NCBI RefSeq assembly: GCF_029697505.1
Contig: NZ_JARJEF010000012.1
Coordinates: 57,222-121,221, forward strand
From: Pseudophaeobacter profundi
GTDB lineage: Bacteria; Pseudomonadota; Alphaproteobacteria; Rhodobacterales; Rhodobacteraceae
Length of the DNA: 64,000 nucleotides
Direction of reading: 5' to 3'
Position 1 is the stretch's first letter. Every line of letters begins with the position of its first letter. A model generated the notes under the pieces. It did no database searches and had not been told where the DNA came from. It saw nothing but the letters and a program-made list of their open reading frames with translations. A program made the translations under genes and the position numbers. This document shows positions 8,748-17,669 of this stretch, piece after piece.

Positions 8748-10343
8748 TCAGCCCTGCACCTTGGTCCGGCCGGGGCGCTGGCGCTGGCTTTGCTGCGGCC
8801 CTTGGGGGGTGATCGCATGCAGCGACAGGCTGTGGTCCATGTTTCGCATTCGGTGCCGCAGCATCTGGCGGCCTAGCCGTGCCAGATCGCCTTGGTGTTC
8901 GAGATGGCTGGCGACATTTTCCATTTCGCCTGCACCGTGATGATCAAACAGCAGCGGTGGCAGATCGGCGGCAAATTCAACCAGGGTAAAACGGGAATCG
9001 CGCAAAATGCTCAGGTTAGACTCTGATATTTCAGTGCCAAGCGTCTGTTGCCAGAGGCTCGCGCCTTCGGCGCTGCCAAAGTCCAGTTCGGAAAAGGAAT
9101 AGGAACGCCAGTCGGCGGGCACCTCGCCACGCAGCAGCGGCAACAGCGAGGCACCATCCATGGAGTTGGGGATTTCTTGACCGACCCAGTCCAGAATTGT
9201 GGGGGTCAGGTCAATGGATTCAGTGATCTCTTGCACCACCGTGCCGGCGCGCTGGCCATTGCCGGGCATTCGAATGATCAGCGGCGTTTTATAGGCGGCG
9301 TCATAGACCGTCATCTTGCCCCAGCTGTGGCGGTCACCCAGCATCTCGCCATGATCCGCGCTAAGCACCACCAGGGTATTGTCTTCCTGGCCGCTGTCTT
9401 TCAGAAATTGCAGCACCCGGCCGATATGGGCGTCGACCTCGCTGGCCAGCCCCAGATACAGCGCCCGCAGGGTCTGTATTGTATCATCATTGGGCAGCAG
9501 ATCCGGATGGCCCAGCACCATAGAGGCCGGGGTTGCCGCCTGAAGCGTCGCGGCAAAAAAGGGATGTAGTGCTGCCTCTGTGGCCTGGCTGCCGTGCCGC
9601 TGGGGCAGGGGGAGCTGGGCGGGATCATACAGGGTGTTGTAGGGGGCCGGGGCCACCAGGGGCGGATGCGGGCGGATATAGGTGAGATGGGCAAACCAGC
9701 CCGGCTGCCCGTTTTCTTGTGGGTCAACCCTGGCATAGCCGGGCAGGGTGGCCAAAAACCGATTGGTCAAAAAGGCGGTATCGCTGTCTTCGGCGCGGTA
9801 GGGGGCGGGGTCGTTCAGCCTTGGCACCCCGCCATCCGGCGCCACCGGTCGGTGCAGATCCCAGTAGCTGTTGAATTTATAGCCCTTGTTTATCAAATCG
9901 GCCCGCCAAGGATAGGACATCTCCAGCCGCATCTCGAGCATCTCTTGGAAGCCCTCCATGTGTTGTTCATAGGTGCGGATGGCCGGGTCGTTGGGATGGT
10001 GGCGGCCTGGGTCGCGGCTGGTGTCGGTATAGCCAAACAGCATCGGGGTATAGCCCGCCTTGCGCATCTCGTCGGGCAGGGTGGGGATGTCATGGCGCAG
10101 CGGCGTGCCATTGCGCACCGACCGGTGGTTCATGGCATATTGCCCGGTCAGAATAGAGGCGCGCGACGGGCCGCAGGGGTTCACCACCGTGTAGTTCTGG
10201 GCAAAGCTCACCGCCTCGCCCATCAATGCGCGCAGGTTTGGCAGCGCCACATGGTCGGCCAGCGCCCCTATCAGGCAATCGGCGCGCATTTGGTCGATCA
10301 GGATGAACAGCACATTCTTGGGCTGGGGCGCGGCATGGCTCAT
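8748..10343 (-). CDS. Phosphonate monoester hydrolase / phosphodiesterase-like enzyme (sulfatase fold)
   Basis: Encodes 531 residues of the alkaline phosphatase superfamily. The formylglycine motif is CGPSR with C57 as the expected modified nucleophile, and D17 (FILIDQMR) is a metal ligand. Further signatures are YIRPHPPLVAPAPY, LSADHGEMLGD and ESIDLTPTILDWVG. The flanking text NPCGPSRASILTGQYAMNHR and the C-terminal LPPLLFD...MRNMDHSL...ITPQG follow rhizobial phosphonate monoester hydrolase more closely than arylsulfatase or choline sulfatase. Maturation needs a formylglycine-generating enzyme that is not in this window. A divergent DeoR regulator and Na/Pi transporter favour a phosphorus substrate. 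A sulfatase side or main activity cannot be excluded. Confidence 0.78.
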   Translation of the reverse strand: MSHAAPQPKNVLFILIDQMRADCLIGALADHVALPNLRALMGEAVSFAQNYTVVNPCGPSRASILTGQYAMNHRSVRNGTPLRHDIPTLPDEMRKAGYTPMLFGYTDTSRDPGRHHPNDPAIRTYEQHMEGFQEMLEMRLEMSYPWRADLINKGYKFNSYWDLHRPVAPDGGVPRLNDPAPYRAEDSDTAFLTNRFLATLPGYARVDPQENGQPGWFAHLTYIRPHPPLVAPAPYNTLYDPAQLPLPQRHGSQATEAALHPFFAATLQAATPASMVLGHPDLLPNDDTIQTLRALYLGLASEVDAHIGRVLQFLKDSGQEDNTLVVLSADHGEMLGDRHSWGKMTVYDAAYKTPLIIRMPGNGQRAGTVVQEITESIDLTPTILDWVGQEIPNSMDGASLLPLLRGEVPADWRSYSFSELDFGSAEGASLWQQTLGTEISESNLSILRDSRFTLVEFAADLPPLLFDHHGAGEMENVASHLEHQGDLARLGRQMLRHRMRNMDHSLSLHAITPQGPQQSQRQRPGRTKVQG

Positions 10344-10436
10344 ACGGGGATCCTTTGGGTGCGGTGGGGCAGCGGATGGCGCCGCCAGCTAAGCGCCTTG
10401 GCGGTGATTTGAAAAGCAGTTTTGCCACAAGATTGC

Positions 10437-10474
10437 TGGTTTTTGACCGTTTTATTTGGTTTTTGTGGGTTTTG
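10437..10474 (+). promoter_or_regulatory. Direct repeats TGGTTTTTG, candidate DeoR operator
   Basis: TGGTTTTTG occurs at 10437-10445 and again at 10457-10465, exactly two helical turns apart. A variant, TGGGTTTTG, follows at 10466-10474. They lie between the divergent hydrolase and DeoR genes. DeoR/GlpR-type repressors commonly bind such direct repeats. Assignment is inferred from position. Confidence 0.4.
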
Positions 10475-10540
10475 ACTTGTGATTGAGGCCTTTCGCTGCC
10501 AGTTTGACAGATGTTTTGCCCGACTGTGGAGTCTGATCCA

Positions 10541-11347
10541 ATGCTACCCTCTGCCACGCCATCCCACCGAGAGGTCGCGCTGCTGGATGCATTGCGCCGT
10601 CTTGGGGGATCGGGACGCAGCGCCGAGCTGGCCACTATGCTGGATGTCTCGGAAGAGACCGTGCGCCGCACCATCAAGGCCCTGGCCAAGGTGGGATCCG
10701 TCGAGCGGGTGCATGGCGGAGCCCATCTGGTGGGGCCGGGCAGTAATGGTCAGCGGAGCGCCAGCTTTTTCCGCCGCATGGGAGAAAACCCGCAAGAAAA
10801 GCAAGAGATTGCCCAGGTGGTCTTGCCGCGCATTCACGATGGTATGACGGTGTTTCTGGACGTGGGCTCCACCACCTCGTTTGTTGCCGAGGCCCTGCGG
10901 CTGCGGCGAAACCTGACGGTGGTGACCAATTCCATTGGCGTGGCGCAGCTCCTGGCCAATCACAATGGCAACCGGCTGCACCTGCTGGGCGGCGAGATGC
11001 GCAGCGATGATCGTGGTACCTTTGGCCCGGTGGCAGAGCAGCAACTTGCCCGCTTTGCGCTGGATGTGGCGGTGCTCTCGGCGGATGCGCTGTCGGCCAA
11101 ACACGGGTTGCTGTTCCACAACGCCGCCGAGGCGCAGCTAACCATGACCATCACCGCCGCCGCCGAGCAGGTCTTTGTGGTGACAACCCATGCCAAATTT
11201 TCTGAACAGGCCCCCCACCGTGGCCCGCTGCCGCAGCAGCTGGATCTGCTGGTGAGCGACCGTGAACCGGGCAAGAAACTGGCGCGGGCGCTGGTGGACT
11301 GGGGTACCGAATTTGCGCTGGCACAGCCAGCCCCCGAAGGAGACTAG
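10541..11347 (+). CDS. DeoR/GlpR-family transcriptional regulator
   Basis: Encodes 268 residues from MLPSATPSHRE. The upstream ATG at 10511 is possible, but this one has GGAG nine bases ahead. The N-terminal DeoR helix-turn-helix covers about residues 8-60 (ALLDALRRLGGSGRSAELATMLDVSEETVRRTI, then VERVHGGA). The C-terminal sugar-phosphate-sensing domain follows (DVGSTTSFVAEAL, VVTNSIGVAQLL, LLGGEMR). It is divergent from the phosphonate hydrolase gene and 2 bp from the transporter, so it probably controls both. The ligand is likely a phosphorylated small molecule, by family analogy. Confidence 0.9.
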   Translation: MLPSATPSHREVALLDALRRLGGSGRSAELATMLDVSEETVRRTIKALAKVGSVERVHGGAHLVGPGSNGQRSASFFRRMGENPQEKQEIAQVVLPRIHDGMTVFLDVGSTTSFVAEALRLRRNLTVVTNSIGVAQLLANHNGNRLHLLGGEMRSDDRGTFGPVAEQQLARFALDVAVLSADALSAKHGLLFHNAAEAQLTMTITAAAEQVFVVTTHAKFSEQAPHRGPLPQQLDLLVSDREPGKKLARALVDWGTEFALAQPAPEGD

Positions 11348-11349
11348 AC

Positions 11350-13029
11350 GTGGCGATTTTGACCTTTTTGATCAGCCTGGCGGGCGCCACCATGTTTTTG
11401 CTCTTTGCGGTGCGCATGGTGCGTACCGGCATTGAACGCAGCTATGGCGCGTCTTTTCAGCGTCTTTTGACCGGCACCGGTAATCAGGTGCAGGCAGGCG
11501 GAGTAGGCATTGGCCTGGCGCTGGTGCTGCAAAGCTCGGCTGCGGTGGCGCTATTGACCACCGGCTTTGCCTCTGGCGGCTATCTGGCCTTTCCCACCGG
11601 ACTGGCGATTGTGCTGGGGGGCGATCTTGGCTCGGCGCTGATCATTCAGATCTTGTCGTTCAAGCTGGACTGGCTGGTGCCGGTGCTCTTGGCTGTGGGC
11701 GGCTATCTTTTTGTCAAAACCGAAGGCAAGAAAACCCGGCAGGCCGGGCGTATCCTGATGGGGATTGCCTTTATCCTGATTTCGCTGCGCTTCCTGCGCG
11801 AGGCGATGGATCCGATCCGCGACAGTGCCTTTTTGCCTGTGGTGGCAGGCTATCTGGCGCGGGACTATATCACCGCCTTTCTGGTGGGCGCGGGGCTTGC
11901 CTTTGTGATGCATTCCTCTGTGGCGGCCATCCTGATGTGCGTGACCCTGGTGCAGATCGGTGCCATTCCCTTTGCGGCGGGGCTGTCGCTGGTGCTGGGG
12001 GCCAATTTTGGCTCGGCCTTTATTCCGGTCTGGCTAAGCCGCGGATTAAGCCAGAGTGCACGGCGCATTCCCTATGCCAATCTGGGGCTGCGCGGTAGCT
12101 GGGCGGTGGCCTGCCTGATCGCGGTGAATTCCGCGCTGGGGGCTGGGCTGCTTGAGTGGCCGCAAACCGGGCAGATGCTGGTCTATGTGCATCTGTTGTT
12201 CAATGGCTCTTTGTTGATATTGGCGCTGCCGATCTGTCGCCATATCGAACCCTTGATGGTGCGGCTGATGCCAGAACCGCCACCGCCGGACCCCGGCCTG
12301 GATGGGCGCCCTGTCAGCGCACTAGAGCCGGGTGTCTATGGCCCACCTGCCCAGGTTCTGGCCAATCTGAAGCGCGAATTGCTGCGGATGTGCGATCTGG
12401 TCGAGACCATGTTCCGCCCTCTGGCTGAGCTGTACAAGACCGGCGAGGTCGATCAAATCAAGGCGTTGCAGGCGATGGATGCAGAGGTCAACGCTTGCCT
12501 ATCGGGTATTCGCTCTTATGTGGCGGATATTCCGGCTGACAGCTTTGACAAGGAAGAGATGAAGCAGGCGCGCGAGATGGTGGAATATGCCATCCGCCTG
12601 GAAACTGCCGGCGATGTGGCCTCGCAGCGTCTGGCAGTGCTGGCCGGGCGGCTGCACAAAAAGAACCTGCGGTTCTCGGCCGATGGCTGGGGGGAAATCC
12701 TGCGTATGCACGAGGCGATCATGGCCAATCTGCGTCTGGCGTCGAATGTGCTGATCTCGGATGATCTGGAAAGCGCGCGCCTGCTGAACCTGGAAAAGAC
12801 AGAACTGAAGCGGATGGAACGCGACAGCCGTAAGCGCCACCTGAAACGGTTGCAACGCGGCGAGCGCTATAGTTTCGACACCTCGGATATCCACTTGGAA
12901 ACCCTGCGCGCCCTGCGTGAATTCAACAGCCATGTTGCAGCGGTATCCTACCCGGTCTTGTACAAGAACGGCCAGCTTCTTGAAACGCGCCTGATCAAAG
13001 AGATGGAGGATTCAGAGGTTGGGACATGA
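11350..13029 (+). CDS. Na+/phosphate cotransporter family protein with PhoU-like tail
   Basis: Encodes 559 residues. The GTG start is supported by AAGGAG seven bases upstream, which itself lies in the last codons of the DeoR gene, so the two are coupled. Residues 1-300 hold two NptA-type inverted repeats with the QSSAA and MHSSVAA motifs (VLQSSAAVALLTTGF; VMHSSVAAILMCV) of type II Na/Pi symporters. Residues about 330-540 form a PhoU-like helical domain. It is an inner-membrane protein expected to move phosphate or a similar anion. Linkage to the hydrolase suggests handling of the released phosphate. Confidence 0.88.
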   Translation: MAILTFLISLAGATMFLLFAVRMVRTGIERSYGASFQRLLTGTGNQVQAGGVGIGLALVLQSSAAVALLTTGFASGGYLAFPTGLAIVLGGDLGSALIIQILSFKLDWLVPVLLAVGGYLFVKTEGKKTRQAGRILMGIAFILISLRFLREAMDPIRDSAFLPVVAGYLARDYITAFLVGAGLAFVMHSSVAAILMCVTLVQIGAIPFAAGLSLVLGANFGSAFIPVWLSRGLSQSARRIPYANLGLRGSWAVACLIAVNSALGAGLLEWPQTGQMLVYVHLLFNGSLLILALPICRHIEPLMVRLMPEPPPPDPGLDGRPVSALEPGVYGPPAQVLANLKRELLRMCDLVETMFRPLAELYKTGEVDQIKALQAMDAEVNACLSGIRSYVADIPADSFDKEEMKQAREMVEYAIRLETAGDVASQRLAVLAGRLHKKNLRFSADGWGEILRMHEAIMANLRLASNVLISDDLESARLLNLEKTELKRMERDSRKRHLKRLQRGERYSFDTSDIHLETLRALREFNSHVAAVSYPVLYKNGQLLETRLIKEMEDSEVGT

Positions 13030-13034
13030 CGCTA

Positions 13035-13069
13035 AATCAGGCTCTGATACAGGTATTTAGAGCCTGATT
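13035..13069 (+). terminator. Inverted repeat after the Na/Pi transporter
   Basis: A perfect 11 bp stem, AATCAGGCTCT (13035-13045) and AGAGCCTGATT (13059-13069), with a 13-base loop starts 5 bp after the stop codon. No T-tract follows, so it may be a weak terminator or an mRNA-stabilising hairpin. Confidence 0.5.
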
Positions 13070-13122
13070 ATCCTATTCCACCACCATTTCTTTGATCTGT
13101 TTGAGCCACCGCGAAAGGTGCT

Positions 13123-13968
13123 TTGCCGATGACGCCCTTTGTTGTCTTTATCATCCTTTCGGCGGCGCTGTTGCATGCGGTTTGGAATGCGATTGTCAAA
13201 ACCGCTGCTGATCGCACCACGACCCTGGGGCTGGTCGCCCTGGGTCATGTGATACCTGGTCTCATCATGGTGATGATCCTACCGCTGCCAGAGCTGGAAA
13301 GCCTGGGCTATGTGGCGCTGTCGACGCTGATCCATTTTGGCTATTTCTATATGCTGGGACAGGCTTACAACCATGGCGACCTTAGCGTTGTCTACCCGAT
13401 CGCCCGCGGTATCGTTCCGGCGCTGGTGGCGCTTTGGGCAATGTTCTTTGCCGATGAGTTCCTGCCGCTGCAGGCCTGGGGCGGCATCATGCTGATCGCG
13501 CTGGGTATCCTGCTGAGCAGTTGGAAGACGCTCAAATCCGGGGTTGGGGGCGTGGCACTGCTTTATGCGCTGGGCACCGGGCTTTGTATTTCTTTCTATT
13601 CTACCGTGGATGGGCTGGGGGTGCGCCTGTCGGGAAATACGCTGAGCTACTGGGCCTGGGGGGCCGTGGCGCATATATTTGTGACTGTCGTGATCGGGTT
13701 GCGCCGCCGCCGGGTTCTGCGGCTGATCCCGCTGCGCAGCTGGGTGATTGGCATCACCGGGGGCTTTGTGTCGATGACGGCCTACGGGCTGGTGCTCTTT
13801 GCCAAGAATTTCGCCCCGCTTGGTGCGGTCTCGGCGCTGCGCGAAACCTCGGTGATCTTTGCCGCGCTGATCGGGTTTCTGGTGCTGAAAGAGGGCAACT
13901 GGATGCGCCGCCTGGGCGCCGCCATGGTAATGGTCCTGGGGGTTGCACTGATCGGCCTGTCGGTTTGA
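13123..13968 (+). CDS. EamA/DMT-family transporter
   Basis: Encodes 281 residues, almost entirely hydrophobic, with about ten predicted helices arranged as two EamA halves (about 5-130 and 140-280). The second half contains YGLVLFAKNFAPLGAVSALRETSVIFAALIG, typical of drug/metabolite exporters. It stands alone between the phosphorus module and the polyamine-type importer. The substrate is unknown; proximity to the phosphonate hydrolase is suggestive only. Confidence 0.85.
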   Translation: MPMTPFVVFIILSAALLHAVWNAIVKTAADRTTTLGLVALGHVIPGLIMVMILPLPELESLGYVALSTLIHFGYFYMLGQAYNHGDLSVVYPIARGIVPALVALWAMFFADEFLPLQAWGGIMLIALGILLSSWKTLKSGVGGVALLYALGTGLCISFYSTVDGLGVRLSGNTLSYWAWGAVAHIFVTVVIGLRRRRVLRLIPLRSWVIGITGGFVSMTAYGLVLFAKNFAPLGAVSALRETSVIFAALIGFLVLKEGNWMRRLGAAMVMVLGVALIGLSV

Positions 13969-14142
13969 TCCCCCCTTAGAATAGCCGCGCGATACCTCTG
14001 GTGGCAAACTGGCGACAGGCTGTAGCTGCGCCGGTGATCTGCCTGCCCAGCTTGCCCATCTGTCTGTTTTATAGGCATTTCCTGGCGTAGGGCTGCGTTC
14101 GACATCTGTCATGTTGACGGAATGGGCTATGGCGCGCAAACT

Positions 14143-14203
14143 CTTGTTACAACACCACCTTATTCTGCCGCAGCTGAGGGGAATCGAGCGGTGTTGTTAC
14201 AAG
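14143..14203 (+). promoter_or_regulatory. Pair of identical palindromic sites upstream of the polyamine-type importer
   Basis: The palindrome TTGTTACAA occurs at 14144-14152 and at 14194-14202, exactly 50 bp apart (close to five helical turns). The sites are embedded in a larger near-perfect inverted repeat with 14-base arms (14143-14156 and 14190-14203). They lie 145-200 bp before the binding-protein start. The remaining part of the 379 bp gene-free stretch 13969-14347 is AT-richer near 14295-14330 (AATATAAAAAAAC) and is probably the promoter region. Confidence 0.5.
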
Positions 14204-14347
14204 ACTGGAGCCATGATTTCGCAGTGCTGCGGCATTTTGGCCTTATCAGTTTTTGAAACTGTCACTGTTTGTTGGGCGCAATGCCTCGCACTCTTTCAAT
14301 ATAAAAAAACAATAAGAAACAAGACCAACAACCCACTAGGGAGAAAA

Positions 14348-15478
14348 ATGAACATGACTACCAAATCTAGCGTCACTCGCCGGACCCTGCTGAAAAGCGC
14401 CGGTGCGGCTGCTCTCGCAGCGCCGCTCTATTCCAAAAGCGCGCTGGCGTCTTCGGGGGAAGTGAACATTCTGATGTGGTCGGATTATCTGCCGCCTGCC
14501 TTCATCGAAGGCTTTGAGGCAAAGACCGGCATCAAGGTAAATTATACTGGTATTGGCTCTAACGAGGAAATCATCAACAAGATGAAGGCCACCAAGGGTC
14601 AGGGCTTTGATATTGTTTCGCCGACCAACAACCGGTCGCTGCAGTGGGGCCCGCTGGAACTGCTGAAACCATTCGACATGAGCAAGGTCAACATTGACGC
14701 GGTGAACCCGGCGATGGCAAAAATCGGTACATCTGCCTGGAACTTTGACGGCGCCGGCGTGCATTGGCTGCCGCATATCTGGGGCACCGAAGGCATTGCT
14801 TATCGCACCGACAAATGGCTGCCAGCGGGCGATGCGCCGTCTTATGGCGATGTCTGGTCCGAAGAAAACGCCGGCAAGACCATGGGTCGGGCCCATTCTA
14901 TGATGCTGGGTGCCGGGCTCTATATGGAAGCCTCTGGTGAAATGGAGCCGGGGTCTGTCTGGGCCGCCTATGGTGACGAAGACACCATGCGCGATGTCTG
15001 GGGCAAGATCACCGACTGGTGCATGGCGCGCAAAAACCGGATCAAGCTGATCTGGAATGATGCCGACACCCAGAAAAACGGTCTGCTGAACGAAGGTGTT
15101 GTTGTTGGTCAAACCTGGGATGGTCCACCTCTGGCGCTGAAAGCCGCGGGCGAGCCTGTGCATTATCAAGCCCCTGTTGAAGGTGCGATGGCCTGGGTGG
15201 ATGGCATGTCCATGCCGGTTGGCGCGAAAAACGAAGAGCAGGTCTATGCCTTCATCGACTATGCCTTTGGCCAGGAAGCCGCCGGCAAGGCGATTGACAG
15301 CCATGGCTACAACTCGCCGGTTCTGGGGGCCGATACCTATTCCGGTGAGGTCTACAAAAAGAACTTTGCCGAAGCCTATCCCGGCGACAGCCTGGCCAAT
15401 CTGAACCCATGGCCTGCCGAAGCGCCTTGGTACGCCGCAGTGCGGACCGAGTTCGTCAACAAGTTCAAAAGCGCCTGA
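14348..15478 (+). CDS. potD: Polyamine-type (PotD/PotF-like) periplasmic substrate-binding protein
   Basis: Encodes 376 residues from the ATG at 14348, with AGGGAG five bases upstream; the much longer open frame upstream is not coding. The N-terminus ([18 protein letters not shown]) is Tat-like with a twin arginine, and the mature protein begins near SSGEVNILMWSDYLPP. The mature sequence fits the spermidine/putrescine binding-protein family (WSDYLPPAFIEGFEAKTGIKVNYT). It is the first gene of a four-gene import operon. Relatives also bind other amines, so polyamine specificity is inferred from family only. Confidence 0.87.
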   Translation: MNMTTKSSVTRRTLLKSAGAAALAAPLYSKSALASSGEVNILMWSDYLPPAFIEGFEAKTGIKVNYTGIGSNEEIINKMKATKGQGFDIVSPTNNRSLQWGPLELLKPFDMSKVNIDAVNPAMAKIGTSAWNFDGAGVHWLPHIWGTEGIAYRTDKWLPAGDAPSYGDVWSEENAGKTMGRAHSMMLGAGLYMEASGEMEPGSVWAAYGDEDTMRDVWGKITDWCMARKNRIKLIWNDADTQKNGLLNEGVVVGQTWDGPPLALKAAGEPVHYQAPVEGAMAWVDGMSMPVGAKNEEQVYAFIDYAFGQEAAGKAIDSHGYNSPVLGADTYSGEVYKKNFAEAYPGDSLANLNPWPAEAPWYAAVRTEFVNKFKSA

Positions 15479-15493
15479 TTTGTTTTTGACAAA

Positions 15494-15519
15494 CTGGCCT
15501 CCGGTGTTCCGGGGGCCAG
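15494..15519 (+). terminator. Hairpin between binding-protein and ATPase genes
   Basis: CTGGCCTCCGG (15494-15504) pairs with CCGGGGGCCAG (15509-15519) across a 4-base loop, 15 bp after the potD stop. No T-tract follows. Such intercistronic hairpins often stabilise or partly terminate transcripts so that the binding protein is made in excess. Confidence 0.5.
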
Positions 15520-15624
15520 TCCAGGCGCCCTGTGCGCAGAACACATCTGAATGAATAGAGCAGCCTGTTTGCACCGGGGGTATTCTCCACCGGGCATTAG
15601 AGTTGTGAGCTGAGGAGAGACCAC

Positions 15625-16737
15625 ATGAGTGCTGGGGTCGGCGTAGATCTTGAAAACCTCTGGATCCGCTTTGGAGATTTTGTCGCGGTACGCGACGCAA
15701 AAGTGCATATCAACGGAGGGGATTTCTTTTCCTTCCTTGGCCCCTCGGGCTGTGGCAAGACAACGATCTTGCGCGCGGTTTCGGGCTTTCTGGAACCCAG
15801 CGAAGGCCAAGTGTTGATTGGCGGCAAGGACATGAAGGGGATCGGCCCCAACAAACGTCCCACCGCGCTGATCTTTCAGAACCTTGCCTTGTTTCCGCTG
15901 ATGAAGGTTTGGGAAAACATCACCTTCTCGATGGAGATCAAGGGGGCCTCTGCGCGGGAGCGTCGCAAGCGCGCGGATGAACTGCTGGATATGATTGCCC
16001 TGCCGGATCAGGGCGACAAGCTGCCCTCGGAGCTGTCAGGCGGCCAGCGCCAGCGGGTTGCCATTGCCCGTGCGCTTTGTGCTGAACCCGATGTCTTGCT
16101 GCTGGATGAACCGCTCTCGGCGCTGGATCTCAAGCTGCGCCAGCACATGCGCACAGAACTGCGTGAAATCCAGAAACGGGTGGGCATCACCTTTATCTAC
16201 ATCACCCATGACCAGGGCGAAGCCTTGACCATGTCCGACAATATTGCGGTCATGCGGGCCGGTGTCATTGACCAGATTGGCGATGGTAAGACCATCTACA
16301 ACGACCCTTCGACCGCTTTTGCCGCCTCTTTTGTTGGGGAAAACAACGTCTTTCGTGGCACCGTGAAGCAGGTGCAGGGCGATACCGCCCTGATCGCCAC
16401 CAATCGATCCGGCGATCTTTTGGCGCGGGTGTCCAGTGCCAATAAGGGCAAGATGAAACCGGGGGACGATGCGATGATGTTCATCCGCCCCGAAGCCTTT
16501 GCCCTGGCGCCGGTGGGCAGCGAGGGCGACCATTTTGTCACCGCCACCGTCACCAACGAGGAATTTGAAGGCAATGCCTTCAACATCTTCATGGAAGGCG
16601 ACGGCGGTAAGGAAATGAAGGTCTCGCTGCCCAATCTGGGCCAGTCCTTTGACAGCCACAAGGGGCAGCCGATGACCCTGCAATATGATGTCCAGAACGC
16701 TGTGGCCTTGCCGGCCGGCGATCTGGCCACCGAATAG
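15625..16737 (+). CDS. potA: Polyamine-type ABC transporter ATP-binding protein (PotA-like)
   Basis: Encodes 370 residues; the ATG at 15625 follows GAGGAGAG. Walker A is GPSGCGKTT, the signature is LSGGQRQRVAIARAL, Walker B is VLLLDEPLSALD, and the switch histidine lies in YITHDQGEA. The C-terminal third is a TOBE-type domain. It powers the importer with the two downstream permeases; 11 bp separate it from the first. Confidence 0.92.
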   Translation: MSAGVGVDLENLWIRFGDFVAVRDAKVHINGGDFFSFLGPSGCGKTTILRAVSGFLEPSEGQVLIGGKDMKGIGPNKRPTALIFQNLALFPLMKVWENITFSMEIKGASARERRKRADELLDMIALPDQGDKLPSELSGGQRQRVAIARALCAEPDVLLLDEPLSALDLKLRQHMRTELREIQKRVGITFIYITHDQGEALTMSDNIAVMRAGVIDQIGDGKTIYNDPSTAFAASFVGENNVFRGTVKQVQGDTALIATNRSGDLLARVSSANKGKMKPGDDAMMFIRPEAFALAPVGSEGDHFVTATVTNEEFEGNAFNIFMEGDGGKEMKVSLPNLGQSFDSHKGQPMTLQYDVQNAVALPAGDLATE

Positions 16738-16748
16738 GGAGACTGGCG

Positions 16749-17669
16749 ATGCCTCGTTTCCTGAAAGAGTTCTTTGACCGCAACGGTCTGGGAATTGGCT
16801 CCTTGATGCTGGGGTTGGTGCTGTTCTGGACCATCGGTCTGATCATCCTGCCGCAGCTGTCGATGCTGGACTTCTCTTTTCGGCCCAACCTGCCGCCGCC
16901 AGAAATTGGCGGGCCAAAAGACGTCTACACGATGGAAAACTACAAATATCTGGTCTTTGGCCCCGAAGGCGGCAGTCAGGACTATAATGCCGTTGATCTG
17001 AAGGTGTTTTACCGCACCCTGATTGCGGCGATCTTTGTCACCATCTTCAACCTGATCCTGTGCTATCCAATCGCCTATTACCTGGCTCAGACCAAGGGCA
17101 ATCACATCCGCATCTTTGCGCTGATGCTGATCATTCCCTATTGGATCAACGAGATCCTGCGCGCCTTTGCCCTGCGTATTATCTTTGGCGAGACCGGCGT
17201 GTTGAACAATCTGCTGGTCGCGGCTGGGGTGTTTGATACCCCGTTTGATTTCATCCGCAACGATATCGCGCTTTATGCGGGGCTGGGCTATGCCTATATC
17301 CTGTTGATGATCTTTCCGATCTACAACGTGATCGAAAGCCTGGATCGCAACCAGATCGAAGCTGCCCGCGACATGGGGGCCAGCTGGCCGATGATCCACC
17401 GCCGCGTGGTCATCCCCTATGCCAAACCGGGGATTAGCTCGGGCTGTACCATGGTGTTCATGCTGTCTGCCGGGGCACTTGCGGCGCCGCAAATTCTGGG
17501 CGGGCCGTCTTCTCTCTGGTTTACCCAGCTGATCTATCAGCAATTCAACGACAACTCTGACTGGCCACAGGGCGCAGCCTATGCCGTGGTGCTGCTGGTC
17601 ACCTGTATCCTTCTGGTGCTGGCAGTGATGCGCCTGTTCAAGGTGAACATGGGGGATATCGGCAAATGA
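16749..17669 (+). CDS. potB: Polyamine-type ABC transporter permease (PotB-like)
   Basis: Encodes 306 residues with six predicted membrane helices and a long periplasmic segment between helix 1 and helix 2. The EAA loop (NQIEAARDMGASWPMIHRRVVIPYAKPG) that contacts the ATPase is intact around residues 200-230. The start follows AGGGAG, and the stop overlaps the next permease by 4 bp. Confidence 0.9.
   Translation: MPRFLKEFFDRNGLGIGSLMLGLVLFWTIGLIILPQLSMLDFSFRPNLPPPEIGGPKDVYTMENYKYLVFGPEGGSQDYNAVDLKVFYRTLIAAIFVTIFNLILCYPIAYYLAQTKGNHIRIFALMLIIPYWINEILRAFALRIIFGETGVLNNLLVAAGVFDTPFDFIRNDIALYAGLGYAYILLMIFPIYNVIESLDRNQIEAARDMGASWPMIHRRVVIPYAKPGISSGCTMVFMLSAGALAAPQILGGPSSLWFTQLIYQQFNDNSDWPQGAAYAVVLLVTCILLVLAVMRLFKVNMGDIGK

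Noticed and set aside
14336-15700. 454-codon minus-strand frame opposite the polyamine-type binding protein
   Set aside because: It overlaps a well-supported gene along its whole length and has no recognisable domain.
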